This document shows positions 11,501 through 23,500 of a stretch of 64,000 nt of DNA, piece after piece. This DNA is from Terebella lapidaria (lineage: Eukaryota > Annelida > Polychaeta > Terebellida > Terebellidae): NCBI GenBank assembly GCA_949152475.1, contig OX424564.1, positions 1,426,001-1,490,000 on the forward strand. The letters are read 5' to 3'. The first letter of the stretch is position 1. Every line of letters begins with the position of its first letter. A program made the position numbers and the translations under genes. The notes below the pieces were generated by a model. It was not told where the DNA came from. It searched no databases and saw only the letters and a program-made list of their open reading frames with translations.

Positions 11501-14500
11501 AGAATATCTACAGGAGGGCGTGCATGGTACATGTACATGTCCAGTACAGATGTACAGTGTAGCCACACGTCTTCAATGCCAGGATCTCAGTGGCCCAGCA
11601 GGAAGAGTGGAAGTGTCAGTCTGGTACTTGTCGGATCTGCAAGTATCCAAACAACATCCCGACTACAGTTTTTGAGAGGTGTGCTTGTGGCCTTGTAAAT
11701 AGCCTCCGTGACACTCATCTCCCTGTTGGTCAGATATGTTTTGCCGAGTCATTGTAGCTTATCGTCTGTCTTATCCCAGCATATTGTGCTCTGCATGGTT
11801 CTTCATGGAGGAAATGACCATCTTCACTCTGCTTCTTACTGCAATAATATGACACAATATATCGAATGCAGGCGTATGCATCAACAACATATTGTGTAGT
11901 CAAAATTAGGATTCCAGGCTTTCAAAGGGTTTTGATTTGTACTGACTTACACATCAGTCTTTGTGTTTATGCTTATGTACAACCATTTTCGTGGAGGCTA
12001 TAATGTTCCAGGCTTGTTCTTCAGCAGCGTTTTTTCACTCATCTGGATCAGTGTCTGCTGGGATGGCACATAAAAGTCTGACAGGAAGGTGGACGAGATA
12101 ACCTGAACCTGTAGGTCCTGTTACCCACTTGCATGACCTTGTATAATTCTTGGAATGAAGCTGAACATCATTTATAATGTCATGTAACTTGCTGTATCGT
12201 CAAGTTATACGTCCAGCTTAGGACTCAGAAAAGGCAGTGAATGAAAGTACCAATGTGAGGGCAATCTCCTTGTAGAAGCTCAATTGAAACAAAGTAGTCA
12301 CAGACTTTGCCAATTTGATTTGATGGTGAAGTGATCATCAATTTCAAGGAGTTTTTTTACTATCTGATCAAACATCCTGGCAGCTGTTATATGTTTTAAA
12401 ATGCCTAATAAAATATACTTGCTAATGATATGCCTAATATAATATACTTGGGTTTGATTGCTCGGAAAAAAAATTATGCCCGGTAGTGGTACTGTTTATT
12501 TTGAAGTGCGAGTGAGTGTTATTAAACAGGTTTGTTTGCATGAGTTTCATTAATTAGTCTTTATCTTGGCTTTTGGACAGTTGGATAGCTTTAAACTGGC
12601 CAATCACCATCTACACACCAAAGTATTTCTTCAGGTAGCACCCTCATGCCCCAAACCCCAGGACTGGCCACCAAAATTGCCTTCTTATTTTGAATATGTA
12701 ACGGTTATTGGTGCTTATTTGCGAAATCGAGCTATAATTTGGCAGCCATCTTGGATTCTGAGCAGCTTCGAACCATCCAATCACGAAACTGGTTATTAAG
12801 TTGGAATCCTCATACCCAAAAATTAGCCCAAGGGCTAAGAAAGGTTACCGGACAATATACATTTTAGATATTAGCCTTTTGTCCAGTGACCTTGAAAATA
12901 AAGTCACTGATAAATTCAAGGTCATGAAATTTTCAACAAATATATCACTTTTAGTATGTCCACAATAAATTCCTAAGCTGTAAAGTCGATAATAAGTGAG
13001 ACATTAGCCATTCTGTGATGTGACCTTGAAAATGAGGTCAAAGTTCAAGTTCAAGGTTATGAAAATATTCAGTATATATCATTCCTCTATATTCGCAATT
13101 GATTCCTATGCTGTAAATGTAAGTGTCAATCTATTACCACCAATACAATCAGATTTTGATGATGCCAATAAGAAACGTAAAATACTACATTTTGCAATAG
13201 AAACAAACAAAGCCCGACCAAATAGTTTATCCAAAGACACACTGGCGTCTTCAGGGGCAGACAATGTGTTAAATGTAGTTGTTTCTACTGTACACCAGAT
13301 GGAATTAGTATACAACTGCCCAACAACCTATGAAAATAATTTAGAAATCCGAATCTAACCCCATGGAATAGATACGTGACAAGTACAAAAGTACCCAATC
13401 ACAAGCCCGAAGGCTACTGAGTTGATGGTATCCTCGGGGACAGATTAAACGTCCGCCAGCAGTGACACCGACTCAGTGGTACAAATGTAAGTATCAATCT
13501 ATTACCACCAATACAATCAAATTTTGATGATGCCAATAAGAAAGGTAAAATACAACATTTTGCAATAGAAACAAAGCCCGACCAAATAGTTTATCCAAAG
13601 ACACACTGGCGTCATCAGGGGCAGATGTAAAGATGATAATAAGCGACATATTAGCCATTTTGTTCTCTGACCTTGAAAATGAGATCAAAGGTCAAATTCT
13701 AGATCACCAAAATATTCAGCATACATCATTTCCTATATGTTCACTATGGACCCCTAAGCTGTAAATTTGATAATAAGCGAGATATAAGCCATTTTGTATT
13801 CTGACCTTGAAAATAAAATGACTAACCTTGAAATTTAGGTCAAGGGTCAAATTCAAGGTCACTAGAATATTCAGCATATATCATTTCCTATATGTTCACA
13901 ATTGATTCCTAAGCTGCAAAGTCGCTAATAAGCAAGATATTGGCCATTTTGTCCTGTGACCTTGAAAATGAGGTCAAAGGTCAAATTCAAGGTCACGAGA
14001 ATATTCAGCATATATCATTTCCTATATGTTCACAATTGATTCCTAAGCCGTAAAGTCGATAATAAGCGAGATATTAGCAATTTTGTCCTGTGACCTTGGA
14101 AATGAGGTCAAAGGTCAAATTCAAGGTCACGAGAATATTCAGCATATATCATTTCCTATATGTTCACAATTGACTCCTAAGCCGTAAAGTCGATAATAAG
14201 CGAGATATTAGCAATTTTGTGCTATGACCTTGAAAATAAGGTCAAAGGTCAAATTTGAGGTCATCAGAATATTCATATATCCTTTCCTGTATGTCCATAT
14301 TTGATTCCTAAGCTGTAAAGTCGATAATAAGCGAGATATTAGCCATTTTGTCCCGTGACCTTGAAAATGAGGTCAAAGGTCAAATTCAAGGTCACGTGAA
14401 TATTCAGCATATATCATTTCTTACATGTCCATAATTGATCACTAAGCTGTAAAATCGATAATAAGTGAGATATTTGCCATTTTGTCCCGTGACCTTGAAA

Positions 14501-17500
14501 ATGAGGTCGAAGGTCAAATTCAAGGTCATGACAATAATCTGCACAAATAGATAAACAATGGCGCCTCGCCTCGACACTGATGTTGTAAACAGAGCTTCGT
14601 GTGAACTGACTTTTTGGTGTGAAATTTAAAGTCACAAGTGCCCTCCTCTGTATATCTAACAGGGATACCCTGTAGAAGTGAAATAAGACTGTTGAAAGGG
14701 AGTACACTGATGAAATTTAACATTTTCAGTGTGTGAATGTGTTGTCCCCTGTAACATCGCCCACCTGGACTTTGTCAGTTTTGTGTGAGAGTCGCTGCTT
14801 GAGTCTGGTGGAACCCGCACGTACAAAATCATTCGTCACGCATGACTGCCGTCAAAATTCCCCACTGACCACCGAATGATATATCATCACGTCCCATTTC
14901 TGACCCCGTATCTGATTCCTTGGCGCCTCCAACTTTGTCACAACGTACACCATGGTACTGTGTAACGGTCCTCCTCATAAGCCCTGCCCATATAATAAAC
15001 GTGGAAAGGAAGTTATTCTGTGCCAAGGAGACCTGACACTATGTCTTGACTGTGAACATGCAAGATTTCCTGACATATCTCGAATAAGTCAGAATGCAAC
15101 CGGTATATCTTCAGAGAAACCACCCAACACTCGCTCCAGTGGGAAACGCACACAGCAAACAGCACCCCCACCCCCACAGGACCGAGGGCGTCCACAAAGT
15201 CCGGAGGTCATTGTTTGTCCACCCTTAAGTCCGGAAAGCATCAATGCAAAACCAGAATCTTCAATCAGTGTCCTGTGCGACAAAATAAGTGACCTCACTC
15301 GTCTGTGTCAAAACATCCGTGATGAACAAACTGCCCTCAAACATGTTCTTTTTGAAAAGATTGAATCGTCTGAAAAAAAAGTACTGGGGGTCCTTGAACA
15401 GAAGATCGCTGATGTTAACGTGGACATTGCGTGCGTAGTTAGCCGGTTCGATGTAGTGGAGGAAGAACTGAGGATGCTGGGTGTACGAGAGTTCGACCAT
15501 AACAATAGCCTTGTCGTGACCCGTCTCCCTGAAGAAGCTGGAGTTGGAGACCAAGAACAAGCCCAGGCATTGGTTACTGATGGTCTGGAGCTTGATGCGG
15601 TGGTGAAAAGAGCAAAGCGTCTAGGAAAGCGGCCGGGAAATATCGGCATCCTGAAAATAGAGTTAGGATCCACAGATCTCAAGATACAGGCACTCCGCAA
15701 CAAAAAGAACCTTGCCAAAAAGCCCCGCTATAACAGAGTATATGTCAGGTCATCACAGTCGCATGAAGAAAGAGTCGCACAACGGAATCTCAAGACGGTT
15801 ATGGACGCAATCCCCGGTTTTGGTGGCAAGTACCGCCAAAACTTTTCGCTGGAAATGGTGTTCTCGTAGAAAACACGCCCAGACAAACTGACCTACGTGC
15901 TTCCAACGATGACGACGACTTCGGACCCTATCCACGCTACCAGGCACAGGACAACCCGACGGACCATGCACAGAACAATCTGACGGATCAGACAGCATTC
16001 CCCCATTTGGCAGCAGTGCGACGTTAGGATCGAGCCCAGCCACACAAGGAGGAACTCCACGTATCGACGTGGAACGTTAATGGATGGACTGAAATGAATA
16101 AGACACTAAGACAAGAATTGATAATCAGATATAACGATGATATATATTGTATTTGTGAATCCCATCTAGGCGCATCTAGCCCACCGTTACATGTAGACGG
16201 ATATAAATGGTTTGGTAACGACAGAACATTAATCCACAGAAAGGCCAGAAAAGGCTCAGGCGGAGTCGGTATTTTAGTTAAAGCTGTAAGTATGTTATAA
16301 ATAGATAAACGACCATGTAAAAAAAATATTATGATAACGACCACGATCTTCCCCGACGGATAAACCGAACGTAAAACCACAGAACCACGCGTTGTTTGTT
16401 TTGCTTCGAATGTGGGCGGGTCTATGCACTGGCGCGAGTCAGGCCGCCCACGACAGAGGCCAGAGGCAGTCGGCTGTAACGGCGAAGTGGTATAAAGCCA
16501 TTCTTGCAGTGTGTGTCGATGATCATTTGACATGTTTCCCACAGCACAGATGTCAGAGAACACACAAACTGCAAAGTATAATTGCATAATATCCATACGT
16601 GCACACAATTACTCATATAATTAGGGCTACATATTTCCCTCCTAGCCGTAATGAACGTATTATCCATTGGTGTGACGAATTTGTATGGTTCCCAGTAATT
16701 CACGTGCATAGATATATCCCCGTAATGTAGCCACATCAACAGTAAAGTTATCATACATATTTGGGCCCAAGTATTATATCCTGCGCCGTCCTCTATTTTC
16801 AATAAAGATTAAAAAGGTGCGAGACGGATTAAATGGTATGTTTTCAGTGAACGAGTAGTATTAAGGAGCAGTGTATGGTACTTGGGCCCATATTTGTACA
16901 CAACATACAAACAGGCTTTGTGACCTGGTAAATTTTGTACTCATATGTTGTTGAGCAGTGCTCAGTCATTGTATGCTATATTACTAACCTAGAGTACATG
17001 CCAATAGGTGCATACCTGTAACATAGCATGTACATGTACAATTGGACAGACTATCAAGGGTGACGCTATCAATGTTATATGATTACGAAATATTCCGTCA
17101 GAGATGTCACCCATATTGTCACACCCTACATTCAACCAATATGCTATAAACACTGAAATATAGATATACACAATGAAATGCATTACATACGGACATTGAG
17201 GACGATGTGTATGCCTCCTTTGTCTATTGAGTATGCCACATTGTAGGCCAGTCGCCCCCTCCTTTTATACGGCCGAAAATCCCCCTGGTCGGCCTAGGCC
17301 AAAGGCACCTACTTACGTCACCAGTCAGCACGAAAGGTTCAGGGGATGTCTCAAAAGGTCGAAGGGATTGTACAGTATCTCTTTATATAGCATACTTACA
17401 GCTTTAAGGAAGAAATCATGGACTTATATGATGTGGAAGTTGTTGATAAATCAGTAGACGGTATTATTGCACTGCGACTACACAACAGAGTTACAGAATG

Positions 17501-20500
17501 TGTGGTCCTATTATTTTGTTGTTATTTGCCCCCAGAGAATTCATCTAGGGGGAGAGAGTCCAACTTTTTCTTCAGTCACCTCTCGTCACTGTTATATATG
17601 TATATAGAAAGTTCAGATTACATGTTATTTTGTGGAGATTTTAATGCTCGTATCGGAGGTTTGTCTGATATTATTGAGGGAGTTGACAACGTGTGTGAAA
17701 GACATATACTGGACAAAGGTAAAAATAAACAAGGTGAAGAGTTTATTGAATTTATGAATGATATGCGTGTGTGTGTTTTGAATGGTAGATTTTCAAATGA
17801 ACTGGATAATTATACATGTATATCGCATAAGGGCAAATCAGTTGTGGACTATATGGTAGTCCCTCATGAAACACTTGGAAACTATGTCGATTTTAGAGTT
17901 ATGACTGTAACCGAACTTATAAATATGTACGGTGTAGAAATATTAATTTCTGACCAATGTCGGCCACCCGATCACTCTATTGTTAGCGTTACTCTACAGT
18001 TGAGTCCAGGAGATATCCTGCTACTCTCAGACACCCGGTCTGATCCGCCAACTTTTAATATAAATAATAGTAACGAAGAACCAAAACAACGTAGAAGATA
18101 CCGCGTTTCTGAGATACCAGGGGATTTTATGCAGACTGCTGGGTGGCAGACTGTTGTTAACAACATGATTGTACAAATAGAAAACAGAAGGAATGATCAG
18201 CTGAATATTGATCAGTTATATGCTCAAATGTGTGAAAAGATATTTCATGAAATGGACGAATTTTTAACATATAAAGATAGCTCTAACAAAACGGTGCGTA
18301 AAAATCTGCGTTGCGGTAAACCATATTGGGATGACAAACTTACCTTGTTGTGGAAAGAAATGTGTTCCCTTGAGAAAAGTTATCTGAAATATAAGGGACC
18401 GCGTAGATCTAAGGAAAAGCATAGAGTGAACTTTGTGAACGCCCGCGCTAAGTTTGACAAATATCTCCGTCAATGCCAAAGAAAATATAGAAGAGAATGT
18501 ATTAAAGAACTTGATGAAAATTGTACTGAAGACCCCAAAAAATTTTGGGAACATACCCAACGTCTTGGACCTAGAAAACTGAGAAATATCCCAATGTCCG
18601 TTAAAACTCACCATGGCTTGTCGTGTGACCCAACTGTCATCTGTGATGAATGGGCGAATGCTTTCCAGAGTTTATATAATAATCCAAATCGGGTAATTCA
18701 TAACACTCCTTTCAACGATTTTGTACATAACTATAAAAATAACGCGGAGCGTGAAATGAATGCGGACGGTTTTGTTGGAAACGTGTTGTTAAATCAGTCT
18801 ATATCTTTCGACGAAATCAAACACGCTGTGCGAAAAATTAAAACAAAAAAGGCGGTTGGGATTGATTTCATACCAAACGAAATATTGAAGTGTGACGGGA
18901 TTCATGTCGTTTTATACAAGTTTTTTATGATGTTTTTCGATACCGGTGTTATTCCCTCTTTATGGAGAAAGTCGGTGATTAGTCCGATTCCTAAAGGGGC
19001 ATCAAAAGATCCCCACGTACCACTGAACTATAGAGGAATTTCTGTGCTCTCATGTGTTTCAAAAATATATACTTCCATTTTGAATAAACGCATCGTCAAT
19101 TATTGTGACGAACTTAATATAATTGCTGATGAGCAAAACGGTTTTCGTAAAGACAGATCGTGCTCCGATCATCTATTTTCTCTCACCAGTATCATACGTA
19201 ATAGGCTTTCGATGAAAAAATCCACATTTTGTGCTTTCATAGATATGGAGAAGGCATTCGATTGGATCGATAGAGATCTTTTATTGTATAGATTATTGTT
19301 ATATAATATAGATGGCAATATATATAAAGCAATTAAAGCGTTATACTCGGATACATTGTCTTGCATTAAGATAAACGATATGTTTAGTGGATATTTCGAT
19401 GTAAGCAGTGGCGTACGACAAGGTGATAGCCTGTCGCCTACACTATTTAATATATTTATAAACGGACTCGCAGAGGATATAAAACAACTCAACAAAGGCG
19501 TGAATTTAAATGATAGAAATGTTTCTATTCTGCTTTATGCAGACGACATTGTTTTATTATCAGAAAATGAGTTGGATCTACAAGGTATGTTATCGCATAT
19601 GTATGACTGGTGTAAAACATGGGGTATTAATGTAAACTTATCAAAGTCAAATGCTATGCACTTTCGGTCCCCTAGAGCCAATGTTTCACAATTTAACTTT
19701 CGATTTGGTGATCTCGATGTCAACATCACGAGTCAATATAAATATTTGGGTGTAATGTTGGACGACAAGCTAAAGTTTGATATATGTGGAAAATTATTGT
19801 CTGAATCTGCTGGTAGAGCACTTGGAAATGTAATTTCGAAATTCAAGGAAATGAAGGACACTAGTTTTAAAACATTCTCTAAGTTGTATGAATGCGGTGT
19901 GAACAGCGTGAGTGATTATGCATCAGAAATTTGGGGCGCTAAAGATTTTCCAACTGCTCAGCAATTACAATGTCGCGCTATAAGGTATTTTTTAGGTGTA
20001 CATAGATATGCACCAATCCCGGGGATGGAGGGGGACATCGGTTGGATAAGTCCAAAATTTAGACGATTTATTAAAATTATGCAGTTTTGGAACAGGATGG
20101 TTGTAATGGAAGACTCGCGCTTGACTAAGTATATATTTAATTGTGATTATGCAATGTGCAAATTAAATTGGTGTAATGATATAAAAAATATATTTACATT
20201 CGTTGGACAAGGTAATATATTTGAAGAAAAAACTGTTTGTGATATTGTAAACTTCAAAAATATTTTGTATCAAGAAATGGAAACAAAATGGTTTACAGAT
20301 GTACACAATAAACCAAAATTACGTACCTATGTAAGATTCAAACACAAATTTGAGGCAGAGTCGTATGTTGTAAATTATATGTCGAAACGAAACAGAAGTT
20401 TACTTGCACAATTTAGATTAGGTATACTCCCGTTATTTGTTGAAAGTGGTAGATATAGCAATATACCGTTGGAAAATAGGCTATGCACAATTTGTAATTT

Positions 20501-23500
20501 AAATGTGGTGGAAGATGAATTCCATTTTCTCATGATATGTCCTCGATATACTGCCTTGCGTGAGTTTATGTTCACGAAAATATCTAGTGTACATGCCGAT
20601 TTTCACACCTATGATAACGATGAACGTTTTGTATTTATTAACAATAACTGTCAAAAACAACTAGCTCTCTATATTTGTAAGGCCTGGGAAGTGCGTCAAT
20701 CGTTTGTTTTTAATGTAAATGATATGTAGTGACATATAAGCCTTGTTGGCTGGGTACAATATGTTGAAATACTATTTCCTGTATAAATATGATGAATGTA
20801 CATGTCACTGAAATAAACAATATACTACTACTACTACTACTACTATATCATTTCCTATATGTTCATAATTGATTCCTAAGCTGTAAAGTCGATAAGAAGT
20901 GAGATATTAGCCATTTTGTCCTGTGACCTTGAAAATGAGGTCAAAGGTCAAATTCAAGGTCATCAGAATATTCGGTATATATCATTTCTTATATGTCCAC
21001 AATTGATTCCTAAGCTGTAAAGTCGATAATAAGCGAGATATTAGCCATTTTGTTCTTTGACCTTGAAACTGAGGTCAGAGGTCAAACTCAAGGTCACGAG
21101 AATATTCAGCATATATCATTTCCTATATGTCCACAATTGATTCCTAGTCTCTAATCTCAATATTAAGTGAGATATAAGGCATAATGTGTCCCATTATAAA
21201 GCATAGGAAAATTTAACATGGGAAAGTCCCATTTGGGCCAAGTTTGGCCCAAAATGGCCCACTTCGAGCGATTCAAGCGCAACGAAACTTATACACATCA
21301 CAGGAGTACATATGGGGAGTGTTGTGTATCAAAAAGAAAAAAAGTTACTGAACAGTTTTTGAGAAAATGGCCGCCAAAGTCCAAAATCAGGCATTTTTCG
21401 TCGAAAACGGCCGACATTTTGAAAAAAATGCGAAAATCGAAAAACAAAAAAAAGCCTTTCCTTGAAATATTTTTAGGTATTTTTGTGCAAAATTTCATAA
21501 AGATTCGATCATATACTTTAAAGATAAAAATGTGAACGGACGACGGACGGACGGACGGACGACGGACGACGGACGCAACGCCATGCCAATAGGTTATCGG
21601 ACCATAGGTCCGGTAACCTAAAAACCCAGGGGTAGACACCAAAATTGACTTCCTATCTCAATTTGGCAGGAAGTAATGAGTATTTGTGTAAAAACGGCGA
21701 GAATTTGGCGGCCATCTTGGATTCTTTTTCATTTTTGGGGGTCTGAATCGGTATTATTAGTATTGTTAGGAAGAATGTATTTCCATATAACTAATATGTA
21801 TCATATTAGACCGAAAGCATCATGACAGGAGAATAATTTTGATTTTTTCCTAAAATACCAAATTTTCGGTGGCGGCCATTTTGAAAAAGGCCATAAAAAA
21901 GTTAGCCCAGGAGAAAATTTTACACACCCTCTGAAAAAGGTTGTCTTAGACCATTATGAAGCCATATCAATCGACAGAAAAAGTCTGTACTACATTTCCA
22001 CCCTGAGTGCTATATGCTCAAAATTCCTCCTGACTACAGAAGAAAACACCCACTCAGATTTCTGTTGCTATCTGCCTGTAGCTCGGTCTCACTCTCGAGG
22101 TCATGTGGGTCGCTGTTACTGGTATTGGGTACTGTAGTGGCTACTGGGGTCAATGTTGAGACCACGTCTTGGGGCGTGCTTCTTGAGGTTGTGACTTCCG
22201 GCTCAGTGACTGGTGAGTTCATGGTCCAACAATATTTCAGCAAGTAAGGCTCTCATCACTTACCCTACGACATCAACTAACAAATGAAATTGCAAAAAAA
22301 AATGTATCAAAATAGTTGACTTACTGTGATAACATCGGAAAGACAAGCGTACAAGCTGTGCAGGTTCGGAATAACAACGAGAGTAGTTGCCAACGATACT
22401 GGCCCTGGCCACACAGCTTCTCTGGCCAGTACAAGTCTCCAGAATAGGGTGCGTCTTAATTGTTCTTTGGCAATCAGATCTAGATATTCTCGCACCGCGG
22501 CACTCCTGGGAGGTGAAGTCTGTCGATGAGGGGCGTAAAGTTCCATACCTCAAGGATATGAAGTGTAGAACAGATGAACTCGGACACACCAGTTCGTCAA
22601 AGGTGTTACCAGGACATCGATGTGCATATGACAACCCTGGAAGATATTACACAGAAACTGAATGAATATATTTACTTAATTGAAGGTAAATTCATCTTAT
22701 CGTGTAATATCTACTACTCATATTACTGTATTTATGCCACAAAATAGTGTGTAAATCTGACCAAACGGTAAACGTGTTGGCCATATTTCCAGATCGTTTG
22801 TTCATGGTAATATTCGTACCGGGGTTTCCCGTAATATGGCCCACCCGATTTATGGCCCATGGGCAAATTTTCGGGAGCAAATCCCAAAAGATGGCCCATG
22901 GACGATAATTCGGATTCATTTCTTTAAAAAAAATTGGTGATGTGATTTTTTCTATAACGTATTTTCGCTGAAAATTTAAACGATTTATTGAACATGGACG
23001 TATTCCATCAAACATGTGTCAAGTTTTTACATCATGAAACTGTCACAGGGGCGTCAAAATCACAACGGGGTGACTGTTACGCTTATTAGTTTGAGAGAAT
23101 TGCGTATAGGCGCCAAATTGCACGGCAGAAAGTTTCAAGTAAAAACAGTATACTTACTTTAGGCCTAAACTATATGAACTATATTTGTACTATAATATTT
23201 CATGTGAAATATATGTAACTGGAATAACTGAATGATGCGCAATTTTTTTATCTATGGATGAGATTTCTTTTTCTATTACCTGATGTTTCGCTAGTATATA
23301 CATGCAATTCAAAACTAAACATATATCCGTCTAAAACTAAACATATATATTCAGTATTTTGGCAATGTATTCGTGAAAAACGTTTTTTCCGAAAGATCGC
23401 CCATGGGCCATAATGCGGATTCGACTTTTATTCGGTCATATGCTATTTTTTGAAAGATCGCCCAGGGCCATATTACGGAAAACTCCAGTACCTGGGGTTT

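Larger units (their letters stand above)
14536..20846 (+). mobile_element. near full-length LINE with ORF1, ORF2 and a (TAC)n tail
   Basis: The copy is 6.3 kb, or about 5.2 kb without a later 1.1-kb insertion. Satellite monomers border both ends (CAAGGTCATGACAATA on the left, ATATCATTTCCTATATG on the right), so it landed inside the array of copy A. The 3' end is AATAAACAATATAC followed by repeated TAC. ORF1 is open. ORF2 is open apart from the insertion, so this is one of the younger elements in the window. Clade not settled (CR1/L2/I-like features mixed). Confidence 0.85.
12823..21620 (+). mobile_element. tandem-core, hairpin-ended element, copy A (Helitron/Helentron-like, non-autonomous)
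   Basis: The left end has a small palindrome, TTAGCCCAAGGGCTAA, then GGTTACCGGACAATAT. The interior is an array of satellite monomers of about 133 bp. The right part holds a unique stretch (21,180-21,530), a (GGAC)n-type tract, and a terminal hairpin GGTTATCGGACC-ATA-GGTCCGGTAACC followed by CTAA. Insertion was in an A-run with no clear duplication. The order (5' subterminal repeat, tandem core, microsatellite, 3' hairpin) is that described for Helentron-derived non-autonomous elements in animals. Class is inferred. Repeat R1 and a LINE are nested inside. Confidence 0.7.
9179..22037. mobile_element. TIR transposon with 0.7-kb inverted arms and helicase remains, filling a receptor intron
   Basis: The left arm (9,179 to about 9,900) is matched in reverse by 21,621-22,037 and about 12,490-12,822. 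The right arm is split by a later 8.8-kb insertion. Both outer ends read GTAGTCAGGAGGAA in opposite directions. The arms share long matches, such as a stretch on CTGTCGATTGATATGGCTTC and one on CCAAGATGGC. Between the arms lie minus-strand remains of a Pif1/Helitron-type helicase. The right end sits 16 bases inside the intron from the stalk exon's donor; the left end is 341 bases from the membrane exon. The superfamily is not identified and no clean target-site duplication is seen. Confidence 0.75.

Noticed and set aside
13440-13490. GACTCAGTGGTAC next to R1 resembles a tRNA A box, suggesting a SINE
   Set aside because: No B box at the right distance and no tRNA-like fold could be drawn.
13630-14535. 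Regular 133-bp repeats considered as a centromeric satellite
   Set aside because: Arrays are short (two to eight monomers) and always sit inside hairpin-ended elements, so they are transposon cores here.
16024-16802. Overlapping 194- and 126-codon minus-strand ORFs
   Set aside because: They run antisense across a LINE endonuclease and the TTAA element, and show no protein-like motifs.
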